Of a DNA stretch of 11,325 nucleotides, positions 5,933-11,325 are shown piece by piece. Numbering within the stretch: the first letter of the stretch is position 1; each line of letters begins with the position of its first letter. Position numbers and translations under genes: made by a program. The notes beneath the pieces are model-generated. The model was not told the DNA's origin. It did no database searches and was given only the letters and a program-made list of their open reading frames with translations. Origin of the DNA: Candidatus Yanofskybacteria bacterium RIFCSPHIGHO2_02_FULL_50_12 (GTDB taxonomy: Bacteria > Patescibacteriota > Minisyncoccia > 2-02-FULL-40-12 > GWA2-44-9); the NCBI GenBank assembly GCA_001794525.1, contig MGJZ01000004.1, positions 1 to 11,325 on the forward strand, given 5' to 3'.

Positions 5933-5960
5933 ACGGCTCATCGTACGATGGGCCGTTTAA
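5929..5960. terminator. Shared hairpin between convergent smpB and ssrA
   Basis: A near-perfect 15-bp inverted repeat (arms TTAAACGGCTCATCG and CGATGGGCCGTTTAA, one G-T pair) overlaps the smpB stop codon and ends six bases from the mature 3' end of tmRNA. It can fold on both strands. The T-tracts after it are short (TTTAATC), so it is a modest bidirectional terminator. Confidence 0.7.
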
Positions 5961-5966
5961 TCAGTT

Positions 5967-6317
5967 TGGTGGAGATGGGCGGATTGAACCGCCGTCCAAG
6001 ATTTTTACCAAATGATTTCTACTAAGATAGTCGGTTTGGTAGTTCGCTATGCAGTAGAGAACCGACAAAATAATGCATGGCTAGTCTTTACTAGAGTTCG
6101 ACGGAATTCGGAAAGACCACGGTTCCGCCAGAGCTCGCTAATAACACCCCAGAATCTGCCAGCGAGCATCGCAGTGGGATGGCGTACCTAAACGATGTTA
6201 GGCGAACGCGTAATTGGCAGTGTTGCCAGTTATATGATTGGTTGATGATTATAGTGGTGACTACCATCCACTCTTAGCGTCAATTTGGGGCAAAATCCTG
6301 TCGAAACGAACATCCCC
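5967..6317 (-). ncRNA. ssrA: Transfer-messenger RNA (tmRNA)
   Basis: A 351-nt one-piece tmRNA. The 5' end GGGGATG pairs with CATCTCC at the 3' end to form the acceptor stem (one G-U). The discriminator A and an encoded CCA follow. The 5' block GGGGATGTTCGTTTCGACAG is a tmRNA hallmark, as is the T-arm GGCGGTTCAATCCGCC near the 3' end. A tag reading frame in the expected region ends with Ala-Asn-Tyr-Ala-Phe-Ala-stop (stop near 6197). In that frame a TAA lies 15 codons upstream of this hexapeptide's first Ala at most, so the tag is short; the exact resume codon is uncertain. A strong promoter lies upstream, and smpB is adjacent. Confidence 0.96.
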
Positions 6318-6325
6318 ATAAAATC

Positions 6326-6354
6326 ATTATACACGAAAAAACATGAAGCGTCAA
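6326..6354 (-). promoter_or_regulatory. Strong promoter of ssrA
   Basis: TTGACG (6354-6349), a 17-bp spacer and a perfect TATAAT (6331-6326) on the minus strand. The -10 ends eight bases before the mature tmRNA 5' end, so the primary transcript would need little or no 5' trimming. The -35 box contains the TGA stop codon of the neighbouring homing-endonuclease-like gene. Confidence 0.88.
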
Positions 6355-6812
6355 TTCAAAACTGGTCCAATCTTTAAGCTGCATCTAATTTTGAAAAAAT
6401 CCTCAATAAACTTATTTCTCTTGACTAGAAGCTCCGGGGTGTATTTGCCATTTCGTGGCGTAACTTTGAGATATTCTCGCAACGCCAGCTCCGCCCTTTT
6501 TCGTTTATGAGATCTCATGTATGTATACGTTTTGCTAAGTAAATCGTAAGCTTGCCGGTTATATACTTGGTAAGTAAAGGCTTCTGCCCATTTTCCATTC
6601 GTCGAATGTTTATTAACAATTACTCCTGCGTTTACTTTCTTTTTAATCCAATTCAACATATCGAACTCGGTATTAGAAATTGTAACAGCTAGACGCCTAT
6701 TCTCTTTTTTGTTCTTCCTCACTAGGGTTACTGTACCTTCGCCATCTATTATTCCGGCTATATATGCTGCATCTTCCGAGCTTAGGTCGCTTATTTTCCT
6801 AGGTTTAGCCAT
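6351..6812 (-). CDS. LAGLIDADG homing-endonuclease-like protein
   Basis: A 153-aa protein with one LAGLIDADG-type motif, AYIAGIIDGEG at residues 16-26. Its acidic Asp23 and Glu25 sit where the metal-binding residues are expected. One motif per chain implies a homodimer that cuts a palindrome-like DNA site, as known for the single-motif family. The protein is basic and Lys/Arg-rich through residues 30-110. The gene is visibly more AT-rich than its neighbours, which suggests transfer. It is free-standing: no flanking intron or intein signal was found. It lies between the RluA-type gene and ssrA, 33 bp from the tmRNA 5' end. The start at 6812 follows an extended -10 element by six bases. Confidence 0.88.
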   Translation of the reverse strand: MAKPRKISDLSSEDAAYIAGIIDGEGTVTLVRKNKKENRRLAVTISNTEFDMLNWIKKKVNAGVIVNKHSTNGKWAEAFTYQVYNRQAYDLLSKTYTYMRSHKRKRAELALREYLKVTPRNGKYTPELLVKRNKFIEDFFKIRCSLKIGPVLN

Positions 6813-6818
6813 AACTAA

Positions 6819-6827
6819 ATTATATCA
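6819..6827 (-). promoter_or_regulatory. Extended -10 promoter of the LAGLIDADG gene
   Basis: TGATATAAT on the minus strand contains the extended -10 motif TGn-TATAAT. It ends six bases before the ATG, so the mRNA would be leaderless. No good -35 is visible, as allowed for extended -10 promoters. Confidence 0.65.
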
Positions 6828-6831
6828 AATT

Positions 6832-7494
6832 TTATAATAACTTAGTCCACTCTGGAGGGATTTTAATAGAAATTGTCTTTGGTTCATCGGTGGTGGCCGT
6901 AGTAAACGTGAGTTCCGTGGCACAAAGCGCAAGTGAGCCGTCAGGTAAGGGTTCGGGTGCTCCGTATTTAACATCTCCTATGATCGGGTGGCCGATCGCC
7001 GAAAGCTGAGCTCTAATCTGATGGAATCGGCCAGTTTTAAGAATAATTTTGACCAAAGAGTATTTAGGTCCAGAACGGACCGTTTCGTAATGAAGGATTG
7101 ATTCGCTTCCCTCTTCACTAACTTGAGCCTTTTTGATCTCAACATCTTTAGAGAGAATATGCCGCAACGTCCCTCGAGCCGGATCTGGGCGGCCGGCTAC
7201 CACTGCGTGATAGATTTTTTGAATCGTCCCTTCCCGGAACTGTTCCGAAAGCCGCGCCGCGCCTTTCGATGTTTTAGCAAACATCACAATACCTGATACC
7301 GGCCGATCCAGGCGATGGAGCACGCCCAGAAAAACATTACCTGGTTTCTGATCACGCTTTTTGATAAACTCTTTCACTTGCCAATACAGAGTATTGTCGT
7401 CATGACCTTCGGTGTCCCCTTTTTGTACCAAAACACCAGCCGGTTTATACACCGCAATCAGGTGATTATCCTCGTAGAGTACTTCTATATTCAT
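6832..7494 (-). CDS. RluA-family pseudouridine synthase
   Basis: Converts uridine to pseudouridine in rRNA or tRNA; the exact target is not readable from sequence. The 220-aa protein has the catalytic motif HRLDRPVSG at 60-68 (Asp63), the opening motif YEDNHLIAVYKPAG at 7-20 and the late motif GRFHQIRAQL at 155-164. It lacks an N-terminal S4 domain, so it belongs to the shorter RluA/TruC-like group. An in-frame extension to 7728 exists, but it crosses a terminator hairpin and overlaps another gene in a second frame. The ATG at 7494, giving MNIEVLYEDNHL, matches the family start and is chosen. No Shine-Dalgarno sequence is seen. Confidence 0.92.
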   Translation of the reverse strand: MNIEVLYEDNHLIAVYKPAGVLVQKGDTEGHDDNTLYWQVKEFIKKRDQKPGNVFLGVLHRLDRPVSGIVMFAKTSKGAARLSEQFREGTIQKIYHAVVAGRPDPARGTLRHILSKDVEIKKAQVSEEGSESILHYETVRSGPKYSLVKIILKTGRFHQIRAQLSAIGHPIIGDVKYGAPEPLPDGSLALCATELTFTTATTDEPKTISIKIPPEWTKLL

Positions 7495-7495
7495 T

Positions 7496-7543
7496 ATTAA
7501 AAATGCCGGGGACTGACATTGTGCGTGAATGCCTGTCCCCGGC
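7496..7543 (-). terminator. Intrinsic terminator of the KGG gene, abutting the RluA-type gene
   Basis: GCCGGGGAC and GTCCCCGGC (7505-7513, 7535-7543) form a 9-bp stem with partial pairing above it. On the minus strand it is followed by ATTTTTAAT. It starts three bases past the KGG gene stop and ends one or two bases before the ATG of the next gene. Confidence 0.85.
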
Positions 7544-7546
7544 TTA

Positions 7547-7786
7547 CTAGACGTACGCCTCTCCGCCGCCTGACGGATGATCCGCGGCGAATTTCTCGGC
7601 CTCTTTGCGTTCTCTTCGGCGGCGATGACTTTCGAGACCGCCAGCCCGACCATGCTTCCGAGCTTCCTCCGCGGTCCACTCGTGGGCTGTCCCTTTTTGA
7701 TGAGCCGCCTTGCCGCCCTTACTGGCAATCTGGCGCTGCAGCTCGGGGGACATTGAAGTAAATCCCCGCCGTTCTTTGCCGTCCAT
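7547..7786 (-). CDS. Small KGG-motif (stress-type) protein
   Basis: A 79-aa very hydrophilic protein with KGG-repeat character: RGFTSMSPELQRQIASKGG near residues 7-25 and a second, degenerate unit WTAEEARKHGRAGG at 37-50. A basic, charged tail follows (residues 54-66). KGG-motif proteins (the GsiB/con-10-like group) are linked to general stress and desiccation, but their biochemical role is poorly known. Two adjacent ATGs exist, at 7789 and 7786. The AGGAGG at 7793-7798 leaves three bases before the first and six before the second, so the second is preferred. A near-consensus promoter and its own terminator make it a single-gene unit. Confidence 0.85.
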   Translation of the reverse strand: MDGKERRGFTSMSPELQRQIASKGGKAAHQKGTAHEWTAEEARKHGRAGGLESHRRRRERKEAEKFAADHPSGGGEAYV

Positions 7787-7806
7787 CATCCACCTCCTGA
7801 TTGCTC

Positions 7807-7835
7807 AGTATAACCTGAAAAACTTATTACGTCAA
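7807..7835 (-). promoter_or_regulatory. Strong promoter of the KGG gene
   Basis: TTGACG (7835-7830), a 17-bp spacer and TATACT (7812-7807) on the minus strand, 5 of 6 matches in both boxes. It is back to back with the infC promoter; the two -35 boxes are 13 bp apart, so one bound regulator could affect both. Confidence 0.85.
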
Positions 7836-7848
7836 AAAATTTCAGAGT

Positions 7849-7877
7849 TTGGCTTTTTTAGGGCAATATGCTACAAT
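7849..7877 (+). promoter_or_regulatory. Promoter of infC-rpmI-rplT
   Basis: TTGGCT (7849-7854), a 17-bp spacer and TACAAT (7872-7877), with TGC just before it making an extended -10. Transcription would start near 7884, leaving a leader of only about 20 nt. That is too short for the large regulatory leader known in some other bacteria. Confidence 0.75.
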
Positions 7878-7903
7878 AAATCGTCAGTTTCAATATAGAG
7901 CGT

Positions 7904-8419
7904 TTGATAAAGCAACTCCGCACCAACAACCAGATACGGGCCGCTGAAGTCCAGGTCATTGACCAGGACGGCAAGCAACTCGGGGCCATGGGCACTCAGG
8001 ATGCTTTGCGCCTCGCCAAAGAGCAGGATCTTGACCTTGTCGAAGTCGGCCCGAATGTCCAGCCGCCGATCACCAAGATCATGGACTACGGCAAGTATAT
8101 CTATCAGAAAGAGCGGCAGGAAAAGAAATCCGGCGGCGGCAAGAAACAACGCCAAGAAATGAAGACGGTCAGGGTCGGCTTTAAAACCGGTGCCCATGAC
8201 GCTCAATTCAAGGCAAATCAGGTGGGCGGATTTTTGAAGGAAGGATATATCGTTAAAGTCGAACTTACTCTCCGTGGCCGAGAAAAAGCCTTGGCCCAAC
8301 TTGGCAGACAGAAGTTAGATCAATTCCTAGCTGCCCTACCGGAACCGTACGCAGTTCAGGATCCGATCAAGCGATCGCCTTTCGGCTGGATCACCATCAT
8401 CGGAAAACCGAAAAAATGA
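7904..8419 (+). CDS. infC: Translation initiation factor IF-3
   Basis: Binds the 30S subunit, keeps it apart from 50S and checks start-codon and initiator-tRNA fidelity. The 171-aa length fits. The N-terminal domain shows NNQIRAAEVQVIDQDGKQLG, the usual IF3 opening, and the lysine-rich linker is near residues 65-87. The C-terminal domain includes KTVRVGFKTGAHD and ends GWITIIGKPKK. No ATG, GTG or stronger start fits; the TTG at 7904 gives the expected N-terminus. A rare start codon is a known feature of infC, where IF3 represses its own poor-start mRNA, so this may be regulatory. The stop overlaps the rpmI start (ATGA), implying translational coupling. Confidence 0.96.
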   Translation: MIKQLRTNNQIRAAEVQVIDQDGKQLGAMGTQDALRLAKEQDLDLVEVGPNVQPPITKIMDYGKYIYQKERQEKKSGGGKKQRQEMKTVRVGFKTGAHDAQFKANQVGGFLKEGYIVKVELTLRGREKALAQLGRQKLDQFLAALPEPYAVQDPIKRSPFGWITIIGKPKK

Positions 8420-8628
8420 CACATAAAAGAATTTCACACAGCGGCAAGACCAAAAAAGCACTATCCAAAAGGATTAAGATTTCGGCACGCGGTAAGATTA
8501 TGAAACGCCGGCCGGGACAGAATCATTTCAATGCTAAAGATTCCGGAACCATCAGCCGAAGCAAACATCACAGTAAACAGGCTCCCACGGAATTGATCGA
8601 TAAAGCCAAAGCTTTAATTTTCAACTAA
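8416..8628 (+). CDS. rpmI: 50S ribosomal protein L35
   Basis: Component of the large ribosomal subunit. The 70-aa, strongly basic protein has the L35 pattern THKRISHSGKTKKALSKRIK followed by SARGKIMKRRPGQNHF, matching the usual KTHKGAAKRFK and GKIKRRKAGKSH blocks. It is slightly longer at the C-terminus than many L35 proteins. It overlaps infC by four bases, and one base separates its stop from rplT, in the conserved infC-rpmI-rplT order. Confidence 0.95.
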   Translation: MTHKRISHSGKTKKALSKRIKISARGKIMKRRPGQNHFNAKDSGTISRSKHHSKQAPTELIDKAKALIFN

Positions 8629-8629
8629 C

Positions 8630-8974
8630 ATGCCGAGAGTAAAACGAGGAACAATTGCCAATGCCCGCCGCAAAAGACTTCTGAAACACACGAAGGGCTT
8701 TTTGTGGACCCGTAAATCTAAATTCCGCCAAGCCAAAGAAGCGACGCTTCACGCCTGGAGCTTTCAATTCGCCGATCGAAAGAAAAAGAAACGGACTTTC
8801 CGAAATCTTTGGACGATCAAGATCAACGCGGCCGCCCGCCAGCACGGCATCAGCTACTCGAAGCTGATCAATCAGCTCAAGAAAGCCAATATCGAGATCG
8901 ACCGCAAGATCCTCGCCGACCTCGCCGAACACGAACCCAAAATATTCGAGCACATCTTCAAGCAGATCCAATAA
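8630..8974 (+). CDS. rplT: 50S ribosomal protein L20
   Basis: Early-assembly protein of the large subunit that binds 23S rRNA. The 114-aa length is typical. The N-terminus MPRVKRGTIANARRKRLLKH and the following GFLWTRKSKFRQAKEA are hallmark L20 sequence. The C-terminal globular part includes NAAARQHGISYSKLINQLKKA and IDRKILADLAEHEP. L20 is a known autogenous repressor of this operon in several bacteria, but the short leader here leaves no room for the classic upstream site. It is the last gene before a terminator. Confidence 0.98.
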   Translation: MPRVKRGTIANARRKRLLKHTKGFLWTRKSKFRQAKEATLHAWSFQFADRKKKKRTFRNLWTIKINAAARQHGISYSKLINQLKKANIEIDRKILADLAEHEPKIFEHIFKQIQ

Positions 8975-9005
8975 TACAAAAGCCGCCTTAAGGCGGCTTT
9001 TGTAT
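8974..9005 (+). terminator. Perfect palindromic terminator after rplT
   Basis: A perfect 32-bp palindrome (16-base arms with AAAAGCCGCC and GGCGGCTTTT at the core) starts at the last base of the rplT stop codon. The GC stem is flanked by A and T tracts, so it can terminate transcription from either side. Confidence 0.92.
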
Positions 9006-9035
9006 TCTATACGCTCGCGTTGCCACACTCAGTCG

Positions 9036-9107
9036 CAGCCCCAAGGGGAGTCGAACCCCTGTTGACGGCTTGAAAAGCCGCTGTCCTAACCATTAGACGA
9101 TGGGGCC
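9036..9107 (-). tRNA. tRNA-Glu (anticodon UUC)
   Basis: A 72-nt cloverleaf. The acceptor GGCCCCA pairs with TGGGGCT (terminal G-U) and has discriminator G. The D-arm region is TCTAATGGTTAGGAC. The anticodon arm GCGGC, loop TTTTCAA, GCCGT places TTC at the anticodon. The T-arm is AGGGG TTCGACT CCCCT. The bases after the discriminator are CGA, so CCA must be added enzymatically. The 5' nine bases are duplicated in inverted orientation about 300 bp away, next to the GIY-YIG gene. Confidence 0.96.
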
Positions 9108-9128
9108 CTCACACCTATTCAGCTCCTG
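9099..9128. repeat. Left arm of imperfect inverted repeat around the GIY-YIG gene
   Basis: Covers the 5' end of tRNA-Glu plus about 21 bp upstream of it. It matches the reverse complement of 9381-9414 with one substitution, one single-base indel and a 5-bp insertion in the right copy. It overlaps the stop codon of the GIY-YIG gene. Confidence 0.8.
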
Positions 9129-9378
9129 CAACACAATTCTTAATTCTACGTTTGAGCTGGGTATAAGCGTTGCCTCTCAATTTAATGCTATATTCTCTGT
9201 GCTTAGCATCAGACTGTGAGTGGTAGGCTTCATAATACACTAAAATTAGGGGTCTTTTCAACTGGGTGGATAGAACTTTTCCAGAATTGTGTTGCCGAAA
9301 TCTCTCCCTCAAATCTTCAGTATAGCCAAAGTAAAGCTCGCTGTTCTTGGTACTTTTTAATACATAGAAAAAATACAT
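9115..9378 (-). CDS. Small GIY-YIG nuclease-domain protein
   Basis: An 87-aa protein that is almost entirely a GIY-YIG domain. MYFFYVL at the start supplies the GIY-type strand, and YFGYT at 16-20 the YIG-type strand. Arg24 in DLRERFRQHN is the likely catalytic arginine, and Glu50 in LVYYE and REYSIK at 61-66 complete the pattern. It resembles the UPF0213/YhbQ-like group, whose cellular role is poorly defined. An in-frame extension to 9453 would add 25 residues unlike the family and would cross the inverted repeat, so the ATG at 9378 is chosen. The gene fills the space between two arms of an inverted repeat beside tRNA-Glu, which hints at mobility. No Shine-Dalgarno sequence or clear promoter is seen. 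Confidence 0.85.
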   Translation of the reverse strand: MYFFYVLKSTKNSELYFGYTEDLRERFRQHNSGKVLSTQLKRPLILVYYEAYHSQSDAKHREYSIKLRGNAYTQLKRRIKNCVAGAE

Positions 9379-9380
9379 GT

Positions 9381-9414
9381 CAGAGCTGAGTAGGTGTGAG
9401 GGTGGGGCCCCATC
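9381..9414. repeat. Right arm of imperfect inverted repeat around the GIY-YIG gene
   Basis: On the plus strand this reads as a second copy of the DNA upstream of tRNA-Glu followed by the first nine tRNA bases (GGCCCCATC), after which similarity ends. It lies three bases upstream of the GIY-YIG start codon. Confidence 0.8.
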
Positions 9415-9439
9415 AATTCGACCTATTATCGCATAAAAA

Positions 9440-9468
9440 TTGAGAAATATCAATAAAAATGATACTAT
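9440..9468 (+). promoter_or_regulatory. Promoter of tsaD
   Basis: TTGAGA (9440-9445), a 17-bp spacer and TACTAT (9463-9468), preceded by TGA as an extended -10. The -10 ends nine bases before the ATG, so the mRNA would have at most a few leader bases, although AGGA also lies just upstream of the ATG. Confidence 0.75.
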
Positions 9469-9477
9469 CAGGAACTA

Positions 9478-10527
9478 ATGACGATCTTAGGAATCGAAAC
9501 ATCGTGTGATGAGACCGCAATTGCGGTTTTGGATATCGCGGACGATCAAACAATTACTGTTCGGTCCAATATCATCTCTTCCCAGGTGCATTTGCATGCC
9601 GAATTCGGGGGTGTGGTACCAAGTTTGGCCGCGCGTGAACATGCCAAGAATATCAATCGAGTGCTCGAAGCCGCGTTAAAAGAGGCGGGGGTTTTGGATA
9701 TTGAGAAAGAGGTCGATTTGATCGCAGTGACTTACGGACCGGGGTTGGGACCGGCGCTGATCGTAGGTATTGCATTCGCGAAGAGTTTGGCAATGCTTCA
9801 CGACAAACCTTTGGTTGGAGTAGATCATATGCGAGGACATATCTATTCAAATTGGCTAAATAAAAGCTTCGATCGAAAATCAGTTAAGTTTCCAATTTTG
9901 AATCTGCTTGTATCGGGCGGACATACAGAACTGATACTGATGACCGATTACGAGGAATTCAAGCTGATAGGCGAAACCCAAGATGATGCAGTTGGCGAAG
10001 CATTTGATAAAGTGGCTCGATTGCTTGGATTGGGCTATCCGGGCGGGCCCCTCATCTCGAAACTCGCCGAACAAGGCAATCTCGAGCGCTTCCCCCTACC
10101 AAGCCCGATGATTAATTCCAAAAACTTCGACTTCAGCTATTCCGGACTAAAGACTGCGGCGCTTTATTTGCTTCGAGATCTCAAGGCAACAAATATCGAA
10201 TTAGACGATCAAATCAAAGCCGATATTGCAGCTTCATTCCAACACGCAGCTCTTGAAGTGCTCATTCAGAAAACAATACGCGCGGCTCAAGAATATAACG
10301 CCCAAGCAATCTTCCTCTCCGGTGGCGTTTCCGCCAATAGCCTCCTACGCAAAAAGCTGCATGCCGCAGCAACCGAATTGGGCATTCCCTATTCACAACC
10401 AGATCTCGCCTATACTGGCGACAATGCGGCCATGATCGCCTTGGCCGGATACTTCGCCTATCAAAAGAATTCGGCTACAGCTCAGTGGCAGACGCTCGAC
10501 ATGAAACCGAATCTCGGCTTTAATTAA
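9478..10527 (+). CDS. tsaD: tRNA threonylcarbamoyladenosine (t6A37) transferase subunit
   Basis: Kae1/TsaD/YgjD family ASKHA-fold enzyme that, with TsaB and TsaE, transfers threonylcarbamoyl from its AMP adduct to A37 of ANN-decoding tRNAs. The 349-aa length is typical. MTILGIETSCDETAIAV is the hallmark N-terminus. Metal ligands are His117 and His121 in DHMRGHIYSN and Asp315 in YTGDNAAMIA. LNLLVSGGHTELI (141-153) and FLSGGVSANSLLRKKL (279-294) are the nucleotide-binding signatures. No TsaB or TsaE gene is in the window. The valS start codon lies three bases after this stop in the same frame, so the two are probably co-transcribed and coupled. Confidence 0.97.
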   Translation: MTILGIETSCDETAIAVLDIADDQTITVRSNIISSQVHLHAEFGGVVPSLAAREHAKNINRVLEAALKEAGVLDIEKEVDLIAVTYGPGLGPALIVGIAFAKSLAMLHDKPLVGVDHMRGHIYSNWLNKSFDRKSVKFPILNLLVSGGHTELILMTDYEEFKLIGETQDDAVGEAFDKVARLLGLGYPGGPLISKLAEQGNLERFPLPSPMINSKNFDFSYSGLKTAALYLLRDLKATNIELDDQIKADIAASFQHAALEVLIQKTIRAAQEYNAQAIFLSGGVSANSLLRKKLHAAATELGIPYSQPDLAYTGDNAAMIALAGYFAYQKNSATAQWQTLDMKPNLGFN

Positions 10528-10530
10528 GAG

Positions 10531-11325
10531 GTGGAACTTCCGAAAACCTACAACCCAGCTGAAACAGAAAGTCGGATTTATAAGCTCTGGGAAGAGAGCG
10601 GTTTTTTTAATCCTGATAATCTGCCATCCCGCTGCCGAGAGCCCTTTACAATAATAATGCCGCCAATAAACGCGAATGGCCACTTGCACGCCGGCCACGC
10701 GCTGGTCATGACCATTGAGGACATACTGATCCGATTCAAGCGTATGCGGGGATTTAAAACCCTCTGGCTCCCCGGCGCTGACCATGCGGGATTTGAAACA
10801 TGGGTAGTTTACGAAAAGAAATTAGAAAAGGAGGGTCGTTCGCGTTTTCAAATTGAACGCGGACAACTGTACCAGGAAATTCTCGATTTTACTCTCGAAA
10901 ACAAAAAGCATATGGAAAACGAGGTGCGCCGCATGGGCGCGTCCTGCGACTGGTCTCGGGAGAAATTTACGCTCGACGATGATGTTGTGAAGGAAACCCA
11001 AAAGACATTCGCCAAAATGTTCGACGACGGTCTTATCTACCGCGGAGCCGGAATGGTAAACTGGTGCACCAAACACCAGACCTCCTTATCCGACGTGGAG
11101 ACCGAGAACATAGAACGAGATGATACATTATATTATCTGACCTACGGCCCGCTGACAGTCGCCACCGTAAGACCCGAGACGATGTTTGGCGATGTCGCGG
11201 TAGCGGTTAACCCCAATGATGCCCGCTACAAACAATACGTGGGACAAACCATAGAAGTTGAAACCCCGATCGGCGTCATGAAACTTCCCATAATCGCCGA
11301 TGAGACGGTGGAAATGGAATTTGGC
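10531..11325 (+). CDS. valS: Valyl-tRNA synthetase, N-terminal part (truncated by the window edge)
   Basis: Class I synthetase that charges tRNA-Val; 265 codons are present. The GTG at 10531 is the first possible start after the tsaD stop, which is in the same frame, and it gives (V)ELPKTYNPAETESRIYKLW, a normal ValRS opening. The HIGH-type motif appears as HAGH at 53-56 within PPINANGHLHAGHAL. LWLPGADHAGFETWVVYEK is typical of ValRS rather than IleRS. The later TVRPETMFGDVAVAVNP belongs to the editing domain. AAGAGG overlaps the start too closely for a normal ribosome-binding site, so reinitiation after tsaD is likely. Confidence 0.95.
   Translation, partial: MELPKTYNPAETESRIYKLWEESGFFNPDNLPSRCREPFTIIMPPINANGHLHAGHALVMTIEDILIRFKRMRGFKTLWLPGADHAGFETWVVYEKKLEKEGRSRFQIERGQLYQEILDFTLENKKHMENEVRRMGASCDWSREKFTLDDDVVKETQKTFAKMFDDGLIYRGAGMVNWCTKHQTSLSDVETENIERDDTLYYLTYGPLTVATVRPETMFGDVAVAVNPNDARYKQYVGQTIEVETPIGVMKLPIIADETVEMEFG

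Noticed and set aside
7495..7728. Longer N-terminus for the RluA-type protein
   Set aside because: The extension runs through a terminator hairpin and another gene in a different frame, and does not resemble the family.
9379..9453. Longer N-terminus for the GIY-YIG protein
   Set aside because: It would translate the inverted repeat, and the domain starts naturally at the internal ATG.
1..11325. CRISPR array, IS element, rRNA operon or reverse transcriptase
   Set aside because: No regularly spaced repeats, no transposase-like protein, no rRNA stretch, and no protein with RT motifs were found on either strand.

Overview
The window reads as a compact bacterial chromosome segment, most likely from a Candidate Phyla Radiation (Patescibacteria) lineage. 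This is inferred from short translation genes, tight gaps, small GIY-YIG and LAGLIDADG genes, and the kind of diversified protein found here. It is not proven by a marker tree.

Layout. Positions 1-2782 (minus strand) hold the 5' part of ileS and a complete argS. Positions 2783-4020 (minus strand) hold the most striking element, a diversity-generating retroelement (DGR) cassette. It has a 207-aa target gene (3270-3893) with a 3'-terminal variable repeat (VR, 3294-3413), a hairpin just after the gene, and a non-coding template repeat (TR, 2827-2946). TR and VR align without gaps at a constant 467-bp offset. All 13 substitutions in the 117-nt core (16 of 16 if the edge codon is counted) fall on template adenines, and every one changes the amino acid. 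No reverse transcriptase or Avd gene is present; argS begins 45 bp beyond the template.

Positions 4173-5436 (plus) hold an HtrA-like protease with no export signal, followed by a 57-aa single-pass membrane protein and a terminator. Positions 5486-6317 hold the trans-translation pair smpB (plus) and ssrA/tmRNA (minus), which converge on a shared hairpin. A LAGLIDADG homing-endonuclease-like gene (6351-6812, minus) sits against ssrA, and its stop codon lies inside the ssrA -35 box. A RluA-type pseudouridine synthase (6832-7494) and a KGG-motif stress-type protein (7547-7786) follow on the minus strand.

From a back-to-back promoter region the plus-strand operon infC-rpmI-rplT (7904-8974) runs to a perfect palindromic terminator. 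Then come tRNA-Glu(UUC) (minus) and a small GIY-YIG gene enclosed by an imperfect inverted repeat that includes the 5' end of the tRNA. Last are tsaD and the first 265 codons of valS, on the plus strand.

Most of the genes serve translation: three aminoacyl-tRNA synthetases, IF3, L35, L20, SmpB/tmRNA, tRNA modification and a tRNA. Several promoters have a 17-bp spacer, and in several genes the -10 lies so close to the start codon that the mRNA would be leaderless. The accessory layer is the DGR cassette and the two endonuclease-type genes beside RNA genes.
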